NCBI GenBank assembly: GCA_019915015.1 | Contig: JAHBBC010000050.1 | Span: 1-64,000 of the forward strand | Length of the DNA stretch: 64,000 nucleotides | Direction of reading: 5' to 3' | DNA from: Auriscalpium vulgare | Lineage: Eukaryota; Basidiomycota; Agaricomycetes; Russulales; Auriscalpiaceae | Shown here: positions 1-11,428 of the stretch, one piece after another | How positions within the stretch are numbered: position 1 is the stretch's first letter | How the letters are laid out: every line of letters begins with the position of its first letter | Notes under the pieces: model-generated | Told to the model about the DNA's origin: nothing | The model's input: only the letters and a program-made list of their open reading frames with translations | Database searches by the model: none | Made by a program: the position numbers and the translations under genes

Positions 1-14
1 TGTATTGACATAAG

Positions 15-2432
15 ATCTCAAGTGCACCCGACGCCGACCAAGACGTTCGTTGGTCCATCCTGAAACTGGCAGACATACTCATTCGAGGGGCAGAAGAAGC
101 CCCGCCAAAGCTCTCTATCCACCTTCCTCCTCCGACGCCAATAGTCGAAACGCCTTCTGCACTTCCCCCGCTCAAGGTTGGCCTGCTAAGCCTCCCCGAG
201 CAGCCAAGGCTGGTAGCGCGGTTGCGAGCCGCCCGACCTTGCCTCCGCCCGCACCTCCAAAGATTCGTCTTTTACCTTCGGGCACGTCGACAGAACCGAA
301 CATCGTCAAGCTGCTTCCTACGCCTGCTATGGAGCCGCCGATGGCCACGCCGAACAAGAAGGGAGTCGCGTTCCGAACCTCGACGAAGTCCAAGATCAAA
401 GATAAGGGCAGTGCTCCCACCAAGATCAAGGAACCTAAGGGCCGTAGTGGTGGCATGACTTCGCTTGATTTTACCGTTGCACAGCTGTTGTTGCGGAAGT
501 TGACCAGCAACAAGCGTGCTACTATTTTCTTGCAACCAGTTGATCCGGTCAGAGATCATGCTCCGAAGTAAGTCTCGTTGGCGCATTGTTCATCTCTGCA
601 ATCCCTGACAATGCCGCATAGTTACTTTGACGTCATTCGAAGTCCAATGGACCTCAGCAATATGTCCGCCAAACTGCAAAATGGCGTTTACAAAGATCGT
701 TTCGCTCTCGAAGCCGATTTTCGTCTCATGATTCGCAACGCAAAAACGTACAATTTGCCTGAGTCGTACGCTTACAACGAGGCTGCCGCGCTGGAGACCT
801 TCTTTGAGAAAGGTAAGCCACCATGCACTCTCATTGCTCAGGTTTCCTACTCATCCGGTCGCTGCAACCAGAATGGGCAAGGAGTAACAACACGCTGCAA
901 TCAAGGGTCCAGAAACAGATTCAGCCGGTCGAGAAAGCTCGGCCTGTTGCTACTGCACCGGCAGGCGCAGGGCCCTCCACAGTGGTCGCTCAAGTGCCGA
1001 AGGCCGTCGTCGAACCCGCCCCAGACCTTCGATCAAGCTCAAGTTCGGCGGCCCCTACTGCTCCACGGTCAACGGAGACACCAGTCAAAGAGACGCCTGC
1101 AAACGCTGCCCCATCGACCGCCAAGGCACCGAAAATCCGTAAGCCGAAGCCTGACGAGGCCCCACTGCCGCCAGTGGAGGACGATGGATCTCTTGACATT
1201 CTTGAGGAGGTACTCGCCATGGAAGCAATGCACAAGAAACACCATCGGACTACGGCGAGCGTAGTCCAACCCGGGAAGCGGAAGAAAGGTTATGAAAGCG
1301 ACTTGCTTGAAGATGACGAGATCTTGGCCTTGGCGTCGCCCAGCAAGAAGCCCAGCAAGAGTCCGCAGCCCCCTGTTGTCGAGAAAGAGAAGAAGGCGGC
1401 CCCGACTCTGAGGGCAAGCTCGATAAAGATCAAGCGACCTGTACCTTTGGGGTCGCTCGAAGCCAATCCTGCTACTCTCCCACTTCCTGTACCCCCAGAC
1501 TCACATCGCGCATCGAACAAGGGCAAAGAACGGGAGGTGGTTCCCTCGTCTGCATCGCCCGCTGCTTCCCCTAGGCCTTCGAAGAAGGCGTCTGAAGTTA
1601 CGTCGACGCCAATCAACAAGACAAAGGTCAAGGATCTTTTGAAGACACTTCTCAAACTGCCGGAGGCTGTAATTTTTGCCAGACCGGTGGATCCTGTGCT
1701 CGACGGCTGCCCGACGTATGTTCGCTGTCATCTCAATGCTTTTCATGTGCTTGATATTAAACTCAGGTACTTCGACGAAATCAAGCAACCCATGGATTTC
1801 GGCACGATAACAACGAACGTGACCACGGGCAAATACACGACGAACGAAGAGGTTGGGAAAGACATCGAACTCGTGTTCGCCAACTGTCGCCTGTTCAATC
1901 CTCCTACTACCTATCCTGTGGAGTGCGCGGACGCAGTCGAGAGGGCCTACAAGAAAGAGTGGACGAAGGTCATGGAGAGGAAGATGTCCTGGACCGAGAA
2001 GCGCAGTGTGCAAACGCTGATGAACAACCTAGTCAAGGATCCCATGTGCGTTGACTTGGTGTCTAATTTTGGATATCCTAACGTCTTTGTAGATCGTACG
2101 TCTTCAGAGAGCCTGTCGACCCTGTCGCGCTGGGCATCCCCCAATACTTTGAGTTCATCCCGCGCAAGGATGCCCGAGACCTGCAGACCATCCGGCAAAA
2201 GCTGGACGCAGATAAGTACGAGTCTATGGACGCATGGGAAGCCGACATCGACCTCATGATCAACAACGCGATCATATTCAACGGTCTGGAGTCCGAAGTC
2301 GGTCAGGTGGCGGTGATGCTTGGCAATCGGGTGAAGGAGATGAAAGGGCAGCAGGGTATGAAGAAGAGGAAGGAGGGTAGTGAGAAGCCGAACGGAGGAC
2401 AGCCTGTGGCGAAGAAGGCAAAGTTGGCATGA
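15..2432 (+). CDS. C-terminal part of a tri-bromodomain protein, TAF2-like (5' end outside window)
   Basis: Partial multi-exon gene. A splice acceptor at 13-14 opens the first visible exon, and the stop is at 2430-2432. GT-AG introns are at 568-621, 813-871, 1716-1766 and 2046-2092, and every join restores frame. Three bromodomain-like segments are visible. The first (about 460-812) carries YFDVIRSPMDL and a later NAKTYN. The second (about 1620-1990) carries YFDEIKQPMDF. The third (about 1995-2340) carries YFEFIPRKDARDL and NNAIIFN. Long basic, Pro/Ser/Lys-rich linkers join them. The opening residues (VRWSILKLADILIR) resemble, from memory, the end of basidiomycete TFIID subunit TAF2, which would make this a promoter-bound, acetyl-lysine-reading factor. 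That identity is inference; the bromodomains are clear. The frame changes near base 180, either through one missing G (180-181) or an unusual 47-nt intron at 144-190; both keep the total divisible by three. The third domain is the most divergent. Confidence 0.75.
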
Positions 2433-2506
2433 TAGCGATCGCCTACATGGACGTCGACAGAATGCCTCGCTTATGCGTTGTAGTGTAGCTGTCGCGCTGT
2501 TTAATT

Positions 2507-2570
2507 TGTAGTTGCTGCGCTGTTTGTAGTTGCTGCGCTGTTTGTAGTTGCTGCGCTGTTCGTAGTTGCT
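2507..2570. repeat. 18-bp minisatellite in the 3' flank
   Basis: Three and a half direct copies of an 18-bp unit (TGTAGTTGCTGCGCTGTT), with one substitution in the last copy. They lie 75 bp after the stop codon of the bromodomain gene, probably in its 3' UTR. No open frame of interest crosses it. The rest of 2433-2848 shows no gene. Confidence 0.9.
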
Positions 2571-2848
2571 GGGGATAGTGGATCGATCCGCTCCGACCCG
2601 GGCGCTTGGAGTAGGTGCTGCCTCCGCCACGTCGTCACTGGCACGCACGCTGGTCGTCTCCATTCATGCTCGATGTTGCTCACGGCGAATGGCATCTCAC
2701 CGGCGCTGGCACGCGCGCTGTGCGTCATGGCTTGGCAGAGTCCGTGACTCGTGAGACAGGCTTAGCGAAGACCAGGCGGTCATATCCGATCTTGTCCAAA
2801 TGACGAACTCTGAGGATCTCCTCGCATCTAGCTCTTGTGCCCACTGCG

Positions 2849-5800
2849 ATGCATCCATTTGCTTCGACTCTGCTGATCCTAACTGTCTTTCTAGCCGTTG
2901 CACCAGCCCGAGTCAGGGCATTTGGTGCTGGCGATATCCCTGACTTCTCGTACTTGAACGGTACGCACCGTTTGCTCTGGCTGCAGACTGCATCATGCGC
3001 GATCCCCATCGTGACAATCTCCTATAGACAAGGCATTCCGCCATGGGGACATTGAGAATATTCTCACGGAATTGGCCAAGACTGCAGGCCATGGTGCTGC
3101 TGGTGCAGGACTGCTGAGCTTTGCCCATAATCTCCTGCAATCTGGCTCTGGAGGGAAGAAGTTCAACAAAGGCGATGTTAAAAAAGTTTACTTCGTGAGT
3201 CGCGATCGTGTCCTTTGGATGTTGCAGACACTAACGCCTTGCCCAGGGCAACTGGCTGCGAGACTATTCCCAGGTGTGCCCCTTGACCACCGCTCCCGAT
3301 GCTGCGTTTGACATCGCGACTCCGCGGCCATAGGCCATGGACATCGCCGGGTTGACGAAACTCTCCGCAGACACCCTTGTTCTCATCGTCGCAGTCCTCG
3401 GATTCATGGTAGGTCTGACAGCCTCTTCACGTGATTTCCCTTGACATCATTGTGTAGACCTTCGGCTTCGCAACCGAAGAATTTGAGGTCACTGCCGACC
3501 GCTTGGGAGTTTACCTTCCTGTTGTAAGTGCGAGTCCTCGTACGCGTTAGATCTGGCTTCCTGATCATACGGCGGATAGGAACATATCGACAACCCAAAG
3601 TGAGTGGCCGAAGCTCAATGTGCACGCAGAACTAATTGTCGCCACAGAGGCTACGCAGAAAAAGAGGGAGATGCTCGTCGGATTCATCCGAAGCTCCGTC
3701 CCCCGGTGCGCCAAGAGGAGCTCGAGATTGACGAACGCACTGGAATGAAGGTAGCTCGTGATGTACCAAGAGTGACATCTCACTGACCGTTGGCATAGAA
3801 CTACATGGCGAGTGACAATCGGGGATGGGACACATCTACGGCTCATATCCGCCGCGTCTTTCGGGCCTGTATTGGCCGCGGAAGGCGCTCTGGAGGCCAC
3901 GAAGGGCAGAACTCTTCGAAGCATATCGGCTCCTCGGAACGGGCTTACATACCCTGGAGGACCTTCTCGCCCACAGCAACTGGTGCGAGATTGCTCTGAG
4001 GAAGATGGGCCACGAGCAAGTATTTGCCATGTCGGCGATCGAGGTACGTGAGGGATCTGGCTTGTTGGAAAGCTATGTAAGTGTTTTGACATGCATGATT
4101 TTCAGTCATCATCAATACCCCTAATGGCCCTGCTCCACCTCTCGTAACGGGGACGTTCGGAGGCGCTGATTTCCTGCACTCTCTTATGGGAGAAGCTGGC
4201 GACCACCTCAGCCAGGCCTCGGTCACCGACCTGACCAACAAGATGAACGAGGCATCGACTTCGGATCAGGACTCCACTATCTCAAAGCTCAAGGGCTTGC
4301 TGTCCAAGCTGCCGATTGGGGGTGGAAATATGGACGAAGGGGAGAATCTCCACCAGCAGTCGCAGTCGTATCAGTTCAACCCGGACAACATCGCTCCGCC
4401 GGAGGTGCAGCAGAAACTTTGGGCGCTGCTTAAGTGGCGCGACGGGGTATTCCGCACCGTCGTGGAGCAAATCGAGAAGATACCTGGCCTGGGCGACTTG
4501 ATTGACGGCTTGACGAACGCGCTGAACGCTTGTGAGGGTTTTATGCTTAATCTCTGTCGTTGCTTTCAAATTGACGCAAAAATCGGCAGACGTGTACACT
4601 ATTTTGGCTCCCTGGCTGACGGTATATGGCATTTCTTGTACTCCCGTATCGATCCTGAATCGGTGAACTTCTGTAGCCCATTCTGTCTCAAGTGACAGGC
4701 GTTCTTGGCGAAGGTAGCAAGGCAGTAATCGACTCCAAGGATCAGTATGAAGTCTTCACCAACCCGCACGCGTCCGATCCTTCGCATAGTCTTCTTTCAA
4801 AGGTACTAAAATCTCGGACCGTCCGCCGATGGCCTGCGTTTGCTGAAACTCTCTTGCTCACAGGATCATTTCGGTTTGATTCTCAACGAGCCGGTAAGCT
4901 TCAATTGCAGTGGTTAGATTTTGTTTTGTTTGAGCTTTGACATCTACTTGTAGGCGGGAAGATCGCGCAAGTTGTCGTCCAATACAGTGTGAAATTACTG
5001 GTCAACGCTTGGTTCGAAGACCGGGAGAACCCCGACGACGTCATCAATCAGGCTAGTCCTTAACCCCTCATGCCTTCCTTTGAAACCTGGAATGACATTC
5101 TTGTCCCTCAGATCCTCGAGGCGTTCCATCACCCATACTACAACACGGGCCGGTCTCAAATTCAGAACGCTATGTTCCAAGAACTGGAAGGCTGGCTGGA
5201 CAGCACCGGCGACGAGCGCGAAACCATATTGAACTCGCTGACAAAGGTGGGCATCTTCACTTCATTGTGGTATTTAAAAGCTTACAGGCCATCCAGGAAA
5301 GCGTACGTCAGGGTAAGAATAAACGTCCCGGCTCCAACGACGAAACCGCGGAAACTCCCGGAGGGGCGCACGGCGAGAAGTCACAAGCATACGGTGCCTC
5401 CGGACAGTTCACTGCAGGGAGTGACTACCTCTCCGGAGCGGGCAGTAACAGCGGACGTCGGAACGAAGAGTCGCGCTATGGACAAGGTCCGTGAAGGAGT
5501 TCCCCAAAGCAGCTGAAGAGCGCTGACAATATATGTTATAGAATCTGCATATGGCGGCGGCGGCTACGGTCAACCCGAGGACAGCCAGCGCCAGTCGGAA
5601 TACGATGGTCGCGAGGAATCATCCTACGGGGGCGATTATGGCGCTAGGCAGTCCCGTCGGACGAGGGCGACAATCCGTATGGCCACCAGAGTTCCGGCTA
5701 TGGAGGCGAATCCCAGCGCGATGAAGAAGACCGCTCTTACGGCCAGCGGCAAACTTACGACGAGCAAGAATCGTACGGTGGATCCAGGAACACAGGATAT

Positions 5801-6403
5801 CAGAGCGGCTACAACCCGTCCTATCAGCGGGCCGAAAATGAAGGGTACGGCAGGCAGGCGAGCTCCGGGTATGATGAGGGCTACGGCGGCGAGAGGCAAA
5901 CGTACGGGCGGGAGGCAAGCTACAGTCGACAGAGCGAGACGCAGTCTCGCTATGGCGGCGGCGAATCTGAGTACTCCGGCGGGTACGGTCGCCAGGAGGA
6001 GCCGGAGCGCCACTCAGGGTACGGTGGCGGGCGCGAACCCTACGGCAGGAGTGAGGAAAGTGGGTATGGTCAGTCTCGCTCCGGGGACGGCTACTCTGAG
6101 GGAACCTACGGCGAGGGCCGCCAGGAGTATGGGCGCGGCGGCGGTTACGAGGAGACAACAGAGGAGTCGGGCTACGGGCGGTCAAATGAAAACGATGGTG
6201 GTCATGGCCGTCGCGAGGAGTACGAGGCAAGCGGGTACGGGAGGAGCGAGGAGACTGGGTATGGCAGAAGCGAGGAGACTGGGTATGAGAGGAGTGAGGA
6301 GAGAGGCTACGGTGGAGAGCAGAGCGATGAAACGTTCGGCGCGGAGAGGTTGAATCTGGGCAGAGATAACGAGGGCGAAGAAGAGCGCGAGTACGAGTAC
6401 TGA
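2849..6403 (+). CDS. het-C: HET-C family heterokaryon-incompatibility-type protein, with three apparent 1-base frameshifts
   Basis: About 16 exons. The product starts with a signal peptide (MHPFASTLLILTVFLAVAPA), followed by the HET-C core: GAGDIPDFSYLN, GNWLRDYSQ, FATEEFEVTADRLGVYLP, EHIDNP, LHTLEDLLAHSNW, VTGTFGGADFLHSLMGEA and ILEAFHHPYYNTG. The tail from about 5540 is Gly/Tyr/Arg/Ser-rich with repeated GYGRSEET units. HET-C proteins of filamentous fungi are secretory-pathway glycoproteins; some alleles trigger vegetative incompatibility, but whether this one does is unknown. Introns include 2961-3027, 3195-3246, 3274-3333, 3409-3457, 3524-3579, 3600-3647, 3751-3798, 4048-4105, 4532-4589, 4622-4676, 4803-4863, 4894-4953, 5052-5111 (GC donor), 5247-5287 and 5487-5541. 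The frame slips by one base at the G runs 3904-3906, 4956-4958 and 5659-5660. Allowing one missing G at each gives 909 codons plus stop, so sequencing error is likelier than a pseudogene. Met at 2837 is an alternative start. Confidence 0.88.
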
Positions 6404-7330
6404 CCCTGAGCGAGACTGCTAAGTTGTACCGGAGTTAATACACCGCTGTATGTAGTTCACTAGGACAAGAAAACTAAAATTACGAAGTTCAGTTGGAGAA
6501 AACACACAACGGTGCCGATGTCAGACACTCACTTCCCCGGGGGCGTCTTCAAGCGCATCTTCCTCTTGGGGGTCCTTCTTAGCGGCCATCTGTGATGCCC
6601 TGCCCGACCCCGACTAGATGAAGAGGGGTGCACGCACCAGCAACTAGCAACTCGGTAACCACTTCTCCGAGGCGATCAATCCGCTCTGCGATCGTGCTCC
6701 TCAAATCGTCCAGCACGCTGTGGTCCGCGATCAATTATTCACATACATTCAAACGAGACCAGCGCGGCAGACACACACTCTATCCCGATCTCGCTTTCCC
6801 TGGCGCCGTTTGCGTTGAATTTGTCTCGTTTCCGCATGTTGTCCTCCGCCTCTTGACGGAATCCGGTCTGCTCTTCCGGTCAGCTGCACAGCCCTTCTCG
6901 CGTCACATTACGCGAACAGTGTCTGCGAAACACGAGGACGGACCATCGAGCCACGCCTGACTTGCTCTCGAGCTCCTTGCGCATGCGAGTCGCCGTCTGC
7001 GGCCATGTCGATCTGTACGAGATGAATGATACGTTATGATACGAAGGGAACTCACGCGACGTGCAGAACGTCTTGTTACGTCTGGCGCTCCCTCAGCTGG
7101 GTAATGCGCTGCTGTACAAGGAAGCGCTAGATGCTGGACGAGTGGGCCGCTCTCTGCGCGCTATCTCGCTGATAAGCTCGCGGAAGCATTGGTGTCATAT
7201 CCCCCAATTTGCCTGAACAAACTTGATACCCGTGCTCATAGGAACGGTCACTGAATTTCTGGAACAGTGAGCGCAGAGTCACAGCGGAGACGTAGGAATG
7301 GGGAAGTAAGAGCGTCGTTGCTGCGCGTCG
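6404..7330 (-). other. Possible small multi-exon minus-strand gene, unrecognised
   Basis: No ORF longer than about 110 codons stands out, but the minus strand shows short stretches with coding character beside splice-like signals. Examples are a charged helical segment near 6790-6870 (QEAEDNMRKRDKFNANG), one near 6650-6735 (VLDDLRSTIAERIDRLGEVV), and an acidic end near 6530-6592 (MAAKKDPQEEDALEDAPGE) flanked by CAG and GTGAGT. I could not join these into one frame and do not recognise a family. It may be a small coiled-coil protein convergent with the HET-C gene, or chance. Confidence 0.25.
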
Positions 7331-8971
7331 CGCCTGCCTGCAAACGCGTGGCCATCACGAGATCCATCATTTCTCGGCTGAGTTCAGGAGCTACTCACGA
7401 CATTTTATTTCACTTGCAACGGAAGAATTCCAGGACAAGTCATCGCATTGCGTCGAGAGAATACTAGCAAGTATAGTACTGTGAAGTAACCCTTCGCATC
7501 GAGCAGCTACAGGACGAAGCGCTTGCACGACAACTAATGACTAGAAATAGTGTAGTAATGTGAGGCTGCATAATGCTGTGACTGGGCGGCGAAAGGACAT
7601 CCGCAGCACCCGAGTCGAGGCATGAAACACGATTCGTCGGCATAAAGGACATAGGGGGAGGAAGCAAACACATCGCGAGCGGACAACGTGTAGCTAGTGC
7701 ATCTCGCAGCGAGGCACGTTCAGCGGACCCGACTGGCGAGTGTGAACGGTGCCCCAACTCTCCAAGACCGGCGTTGTCGGTCGCAAGACTGTCCGGGCTG
7801 CGCGCACCCCAGGCCACTCAAGCGAGGCACTTCGACTCTAGACTTCGCGGGCGAACTAGCCGCACCGACGAAAGACGAGGAAGCGCACACGCGAGGGACC
7901 CGGATTTTGCGCGGCGTGGAGACTGTGATGCGGAACGCGGCTGGTCCGGAGAGCGCAGTGATGATGGCATGGGCGTTGATGCTGCGGGGTGTTGCGATTT
8001 GACGAGCCACCCCCACAAGTCCGCGGCAGCCAGACGAGCGTGAATGCCGGGCGGCAGTGCAGGCTCGGGCGGGAAGAAGGGTGCAGGTGGGTGGGGCGTG
8101 ACAGTCGTTACCACTGACGGTGATCAGGCGCCAACAGTGGACTGGGGGATCGCGTGTGGGGCATAGGGGACATAAATCAGGTGATAATAATCGTTAATGT
8201 GCGCGGTGGGTTGCTGGCAGGGATGAACGTGATCCGGTGACTGGAGGGAAGGGGATTTCGTAGGGTCGAGATGCACCGCGAGGAGTCGGAGGGGCGGACA
8301 GGATGCCGGTGTGTTGGCGCGCGGGAGCGAGGACGATGGCTCATTGAAGAGATCGCCTCGGTGCGCAGACGGGTGGTCGTCGATGGGGAGCGAGGGCGAC
8401 ATGCGACGGGTGTGAGGAACAAGAGGAGCCGAACGGTGAGCGAAGCAGGCCTCCGCTCGCACTGGAGGGAGGGGCCTCAAGCTGCAGCACATCCGGTCTT
8501 GCGTCAGTGTCGTGTCGCCGCTGGCTTCGACCCAGTCGGTAGGAGTCCGTCTTCGTGTCGCCTGTCGTCGGCCTCGATGGAGCGGGTTGTCGGCGGCCTG
8601 GGCGGCGACCACGGGTCGACCGTCCGGCGCGGTGCGGACAATGAGAGGAGGGTCCCACAGCTCGGCTGCGGGACCAGGTGACCCTAGAAGGAAGGAGTGA
8701 GGTTGTGCATCGCTGACGCACAGCCAGTCTGGATCTTCCCGCGGAGCAAAGAGCACCGGGATGACAAGATGATGAAGGGGAGGGGATAGGGGATAATGCA
8801 GAATAAAAAAGGGGATGCGGCAATGTCCATGCGTGAAATAAAGATGCGTCAACCTGCAATCCTGGCAGATCTCATCGATCGTCGTAAATAGGCGGAGGGG
8901 AGCAATCCGCTTTTCGTAAAGACCACGAGCCGAGGCGGGCTGCCTGCTGGCCTTCAGACTGCGTGACGCAA
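7331..8971. other. Intergenic, no supported gene
   Basis: GC-rich sequence between the HET-C 3' side and the bHLH gene. Several overlapping frames stay open on both strands (for example minus 8124-8852), but their products are low-complexity Ser/Pro/Arg/His-rich and show no domain or splice logic. The part next to 8971 is probably the 3' UTR of the bHLH gene. Confidence 0.6.
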
Positions 8972-9994
8972 TCAGAATGAGGTTTGGGGCACAGCAGCGA
9001 TGGCAGCGGCGGCCGCGGCGTGACGCTGTTCGGCAGTGCCGAGCATCAACGCCTCGTTCACCCTACAGCAACATATGTCAGCGTCTGATATTAGTCAATG
9101 GCAACAGGTGGTGCGCACTGGCGTAGTCGCTGGGTCTCGGCCTCAGCCTGCTGAAGTCTGGTCTGCAACTGTTGTTGGGTCATCTCCAAGTACTTGATGT
9201 GGGTCGTCGCACGATCGAGCAGTGAAACCTTGCTCGACTTCTGGTTCGAAACCGGGAGGGCGTCCTTGAGGCGGCGGTAGCCGTCCCGGAGCTCGTCGCG
9301 CCTCCTCTGCTCCGACTCGATGCGCTGACGACGGATTTCCTCCCGGCGCCTGGACAAAGGAATCGATTAGCCCTCAACCCTAATGACCAAGGCTGATGAA
9401 ACTGACACTTCGTTAGAGGTGCCGGCGGGTACGGTGGGGTGGAAATCGTCGTCATCGTCGGAGAAGTCGTCCGACTTGGTCGCACGGCGCTTGCGCTCGC
9501 GAGTGCTGCGAGTGGGCATCGGCACGCTGATGGGGTTGTAGCGGTGCGAACGCGGGACGGCGGCGAGCGAGGGCGAGTGGGTGCCGCTGCCCCGGCTGGT
9601 ACGGCCGGACTGCATGCTGTCGGAGGACATCTCCCCCGCGCTAAGGTTCATGAGCGCCGGGTAGACGCCTTGAGGCGGGGTGAACGGGCGCGTGGGCGAG
9701 CCGGTGGTGTATGCCGGGCTGCCGTAAGTGTACTCGGACATGGGGGCTGCGAGGTTCAAGGAGGGGAACCCAAGACGCGGGGAGGCTGGGTGACGAGGGC
9801 CATCAGCCAGGTATTTATGGGAGCGGGAGGCGATACTACTCACAGTGAAGGGCGGACATGCCAAAGGGCTCGGAGCCAGGGTAGTGAAGGTCGTCAAGAC
9901 CGCTCAGCGAGTCGTAGGCGGAGAAGTTGCCCGAGGGATCCATGAAGGGGCTCTTGGGGAGGTCGACAAGAACTTGCTCGAAGGGGCCTTCCAT
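8972..9994 (-). CDS. bHLH transcription factor (first of two paralogues)
   Basis: Four exons (9994-9844, 9746-9407, 9349-9119, 9062-8972) with GT-AG introns 9747-9843, 9350-9406 and 9063-9118; 813 nt, giving 270 residues. The N-terminal half is disordered and Ser/Thr/Pro-rich, with an acidic patch (DDFSDDDDDFHP). Residues around 165-225 form a basic helix-loop-helix: basic region RRQRIESEQRRRDEL, helix 1 RDGYRRLKDALP, a short loop with SNQKSSK, helix 2 VSLLDRATTHIKYLE. A Gln/Glu/Arg-rich leucine-zipper-like extension and an Ala-rich tail follow. It is expected to act in the nucleus as a dimer on E-box-type sites; targets are unknown. The basic region and loop match the gene at 15618-16758 almost residue for residue, so the two arose by duplication. 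About 1.4 kb of gene-free DNA lies upstream. Confidence 0.92.
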
Positions 9995-11428
9995 TGAGAT
10001 GATGTTGCAGGTAGAGAGTGAGGCTGGGGTGTGGGAGTAGATGCGACTGGGTCGTGCACGGGCGATCGTTTAATAAATGAGAGAGAATAAAACCAGGACG
10101 CTGGGGCCAGTAACTGTTGTCAGGAGATGAAAGGGAAGATGAAGGTAGACAAGGGCTAACCGAGGGGAGTACAACAAAGTGGGCGGGGGTTGTACAGGAG
10201 AGCAACAATAGCAGGACGAGATAAAAAGAGAAGAGAGCCGGCGGATGGGTCGGGAGGAGGAAGGGATAGAGCCGGAGGGGGAGGAGGAGTGGGGATCAGG
10301 CTATCGGAGAGGCCCGTCCTTATAAGACGGGAAGACCCTGGCGGAGGAGGGCTGCCTCGTGGCCGTTAGCGTTCCCGTAAGGACTCGGGGGGAATACTAG
10401 GGTTTCCTGACGCCCGCGTTCATACTTACCCCTGCCTCGGCGAATATCCGTCCACTACTCTTTGCGGCAGGACCCTTCCCACCGCTGCACCTCCAAGTCG
10501 GGAAGCTGGGGCCCTGCAGTCCGGTTCCATTCTCCCCCAGCCAAGTCCCCGCTTGTCTGGCCAGGGCATCCATCTCGCAGGCTATCAATGTCCGCCTCGG
10601 CGCCTCGCCCCCTTGTCCCCTAGCCCTTGTCCCCCGACGACGCCCTTCACTGGCTGCACGCCTTGTCTTCTGTGCTCTCTGCGCTTCAGCGACTTACACA
10701 TGGACCTACCGGGGGGCTGTGTGACAACTCGATCGGCGACATTTGCCTCCGTCCGAGCCGGCTGCAGGGTTCCGGCCCGTCCTCACCTGCGCCCCCGCCT
10801 CCGCCACCCTCGCCCCCGCCATCCATCCCCGCCACCCAGTTCCTCTTCGCAGCACCGTCTAGCACCGTTCTCTTAGTATCTCCTCCGCTCTTCGCATCAA
10901 GATCCGGTCAGCCGAGGACGTCACTGGCGCCGTGGGCTGTCCCGCTGTCCCTCTTCGCCTTATCCAGCCGACCTTTTCCTCACGAAGCACCGGCCACGAG
11001 GCAGGCGGCTACACGTTTCTTTCATTTTCCCCCTCTTTTCTTTCGACGTCGGTTTCCGATCAGCAGTGCGTTTTTAATATCCTCTGACACTCCAATATTT
11101 CATGGACACTGATGAGTCCCGGCACGGCAGACCTTGGCACCGAGACCGCTGGGGATCCATCCAAGCCAGGCTTAACGGCACTGAGCGCAGTAGATCGGTC
11201 CCGGTGCTCGCCGCGTCCAGAGTTCACAGGCTATTCAGCCGATAATGAAGATAACGCCAATATTGGCAGTCACACGTTATAGAATAAGTCATGATGATGC
11301 TGGAGCGTAAAATGTCGTAAATCGTGAGGAGTCGTTAATATTCGAGCAGACCAGATGCGAGGAGAAAAAGGAAAGACAGTGTCCGTGACAGAGCAGGGAA
11401 GGATGGCGTCGCGGAAGCCGCCGGTCAA
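9995..11428. other. Upstream region of the bHLH gene, no supported gene
   Basis: No supported coding gene. Frames such as plus 10553-10876 and 10627-11112 encode only Pro/Ser/Arg-rich low-complexity strings and overlap each other in different frames. The part adjoining 9994 is pyrimidine-rich on the minus strand, as is common just upstream of basidiomycete start codons. A long promoter or 5' leader would be typical for a regulatory gene. Confidence 0.6.

Noticed and set aside
2507..2570. CRISPR-like direct repeats
   Set aside because: Units are contiguous with no spacers and the genome is eukaryotic; it is a minisatellite.
3869..3909. 41-nt GT-AG intron to explain the first HET-C frame slip
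   Set aside because: The join would create an immediate TAA stop and remove conserved residues; a missing G at 3904-3906 explains it better.
8124..8852. 242-codon minus-strand frame
   Set aside because: His/Pro/Ser-rich with an overlapping frame of similar length; no recognisable domain, so probably chance in GC-rich DNA.
10627..11112. 161-codon Pro/Ser-rich plus-strand frame
   Set aside because: Low-complexity translation of a pyrimidine-rich promoter-like region, overlapping another equally long frame; no splice or domain support.
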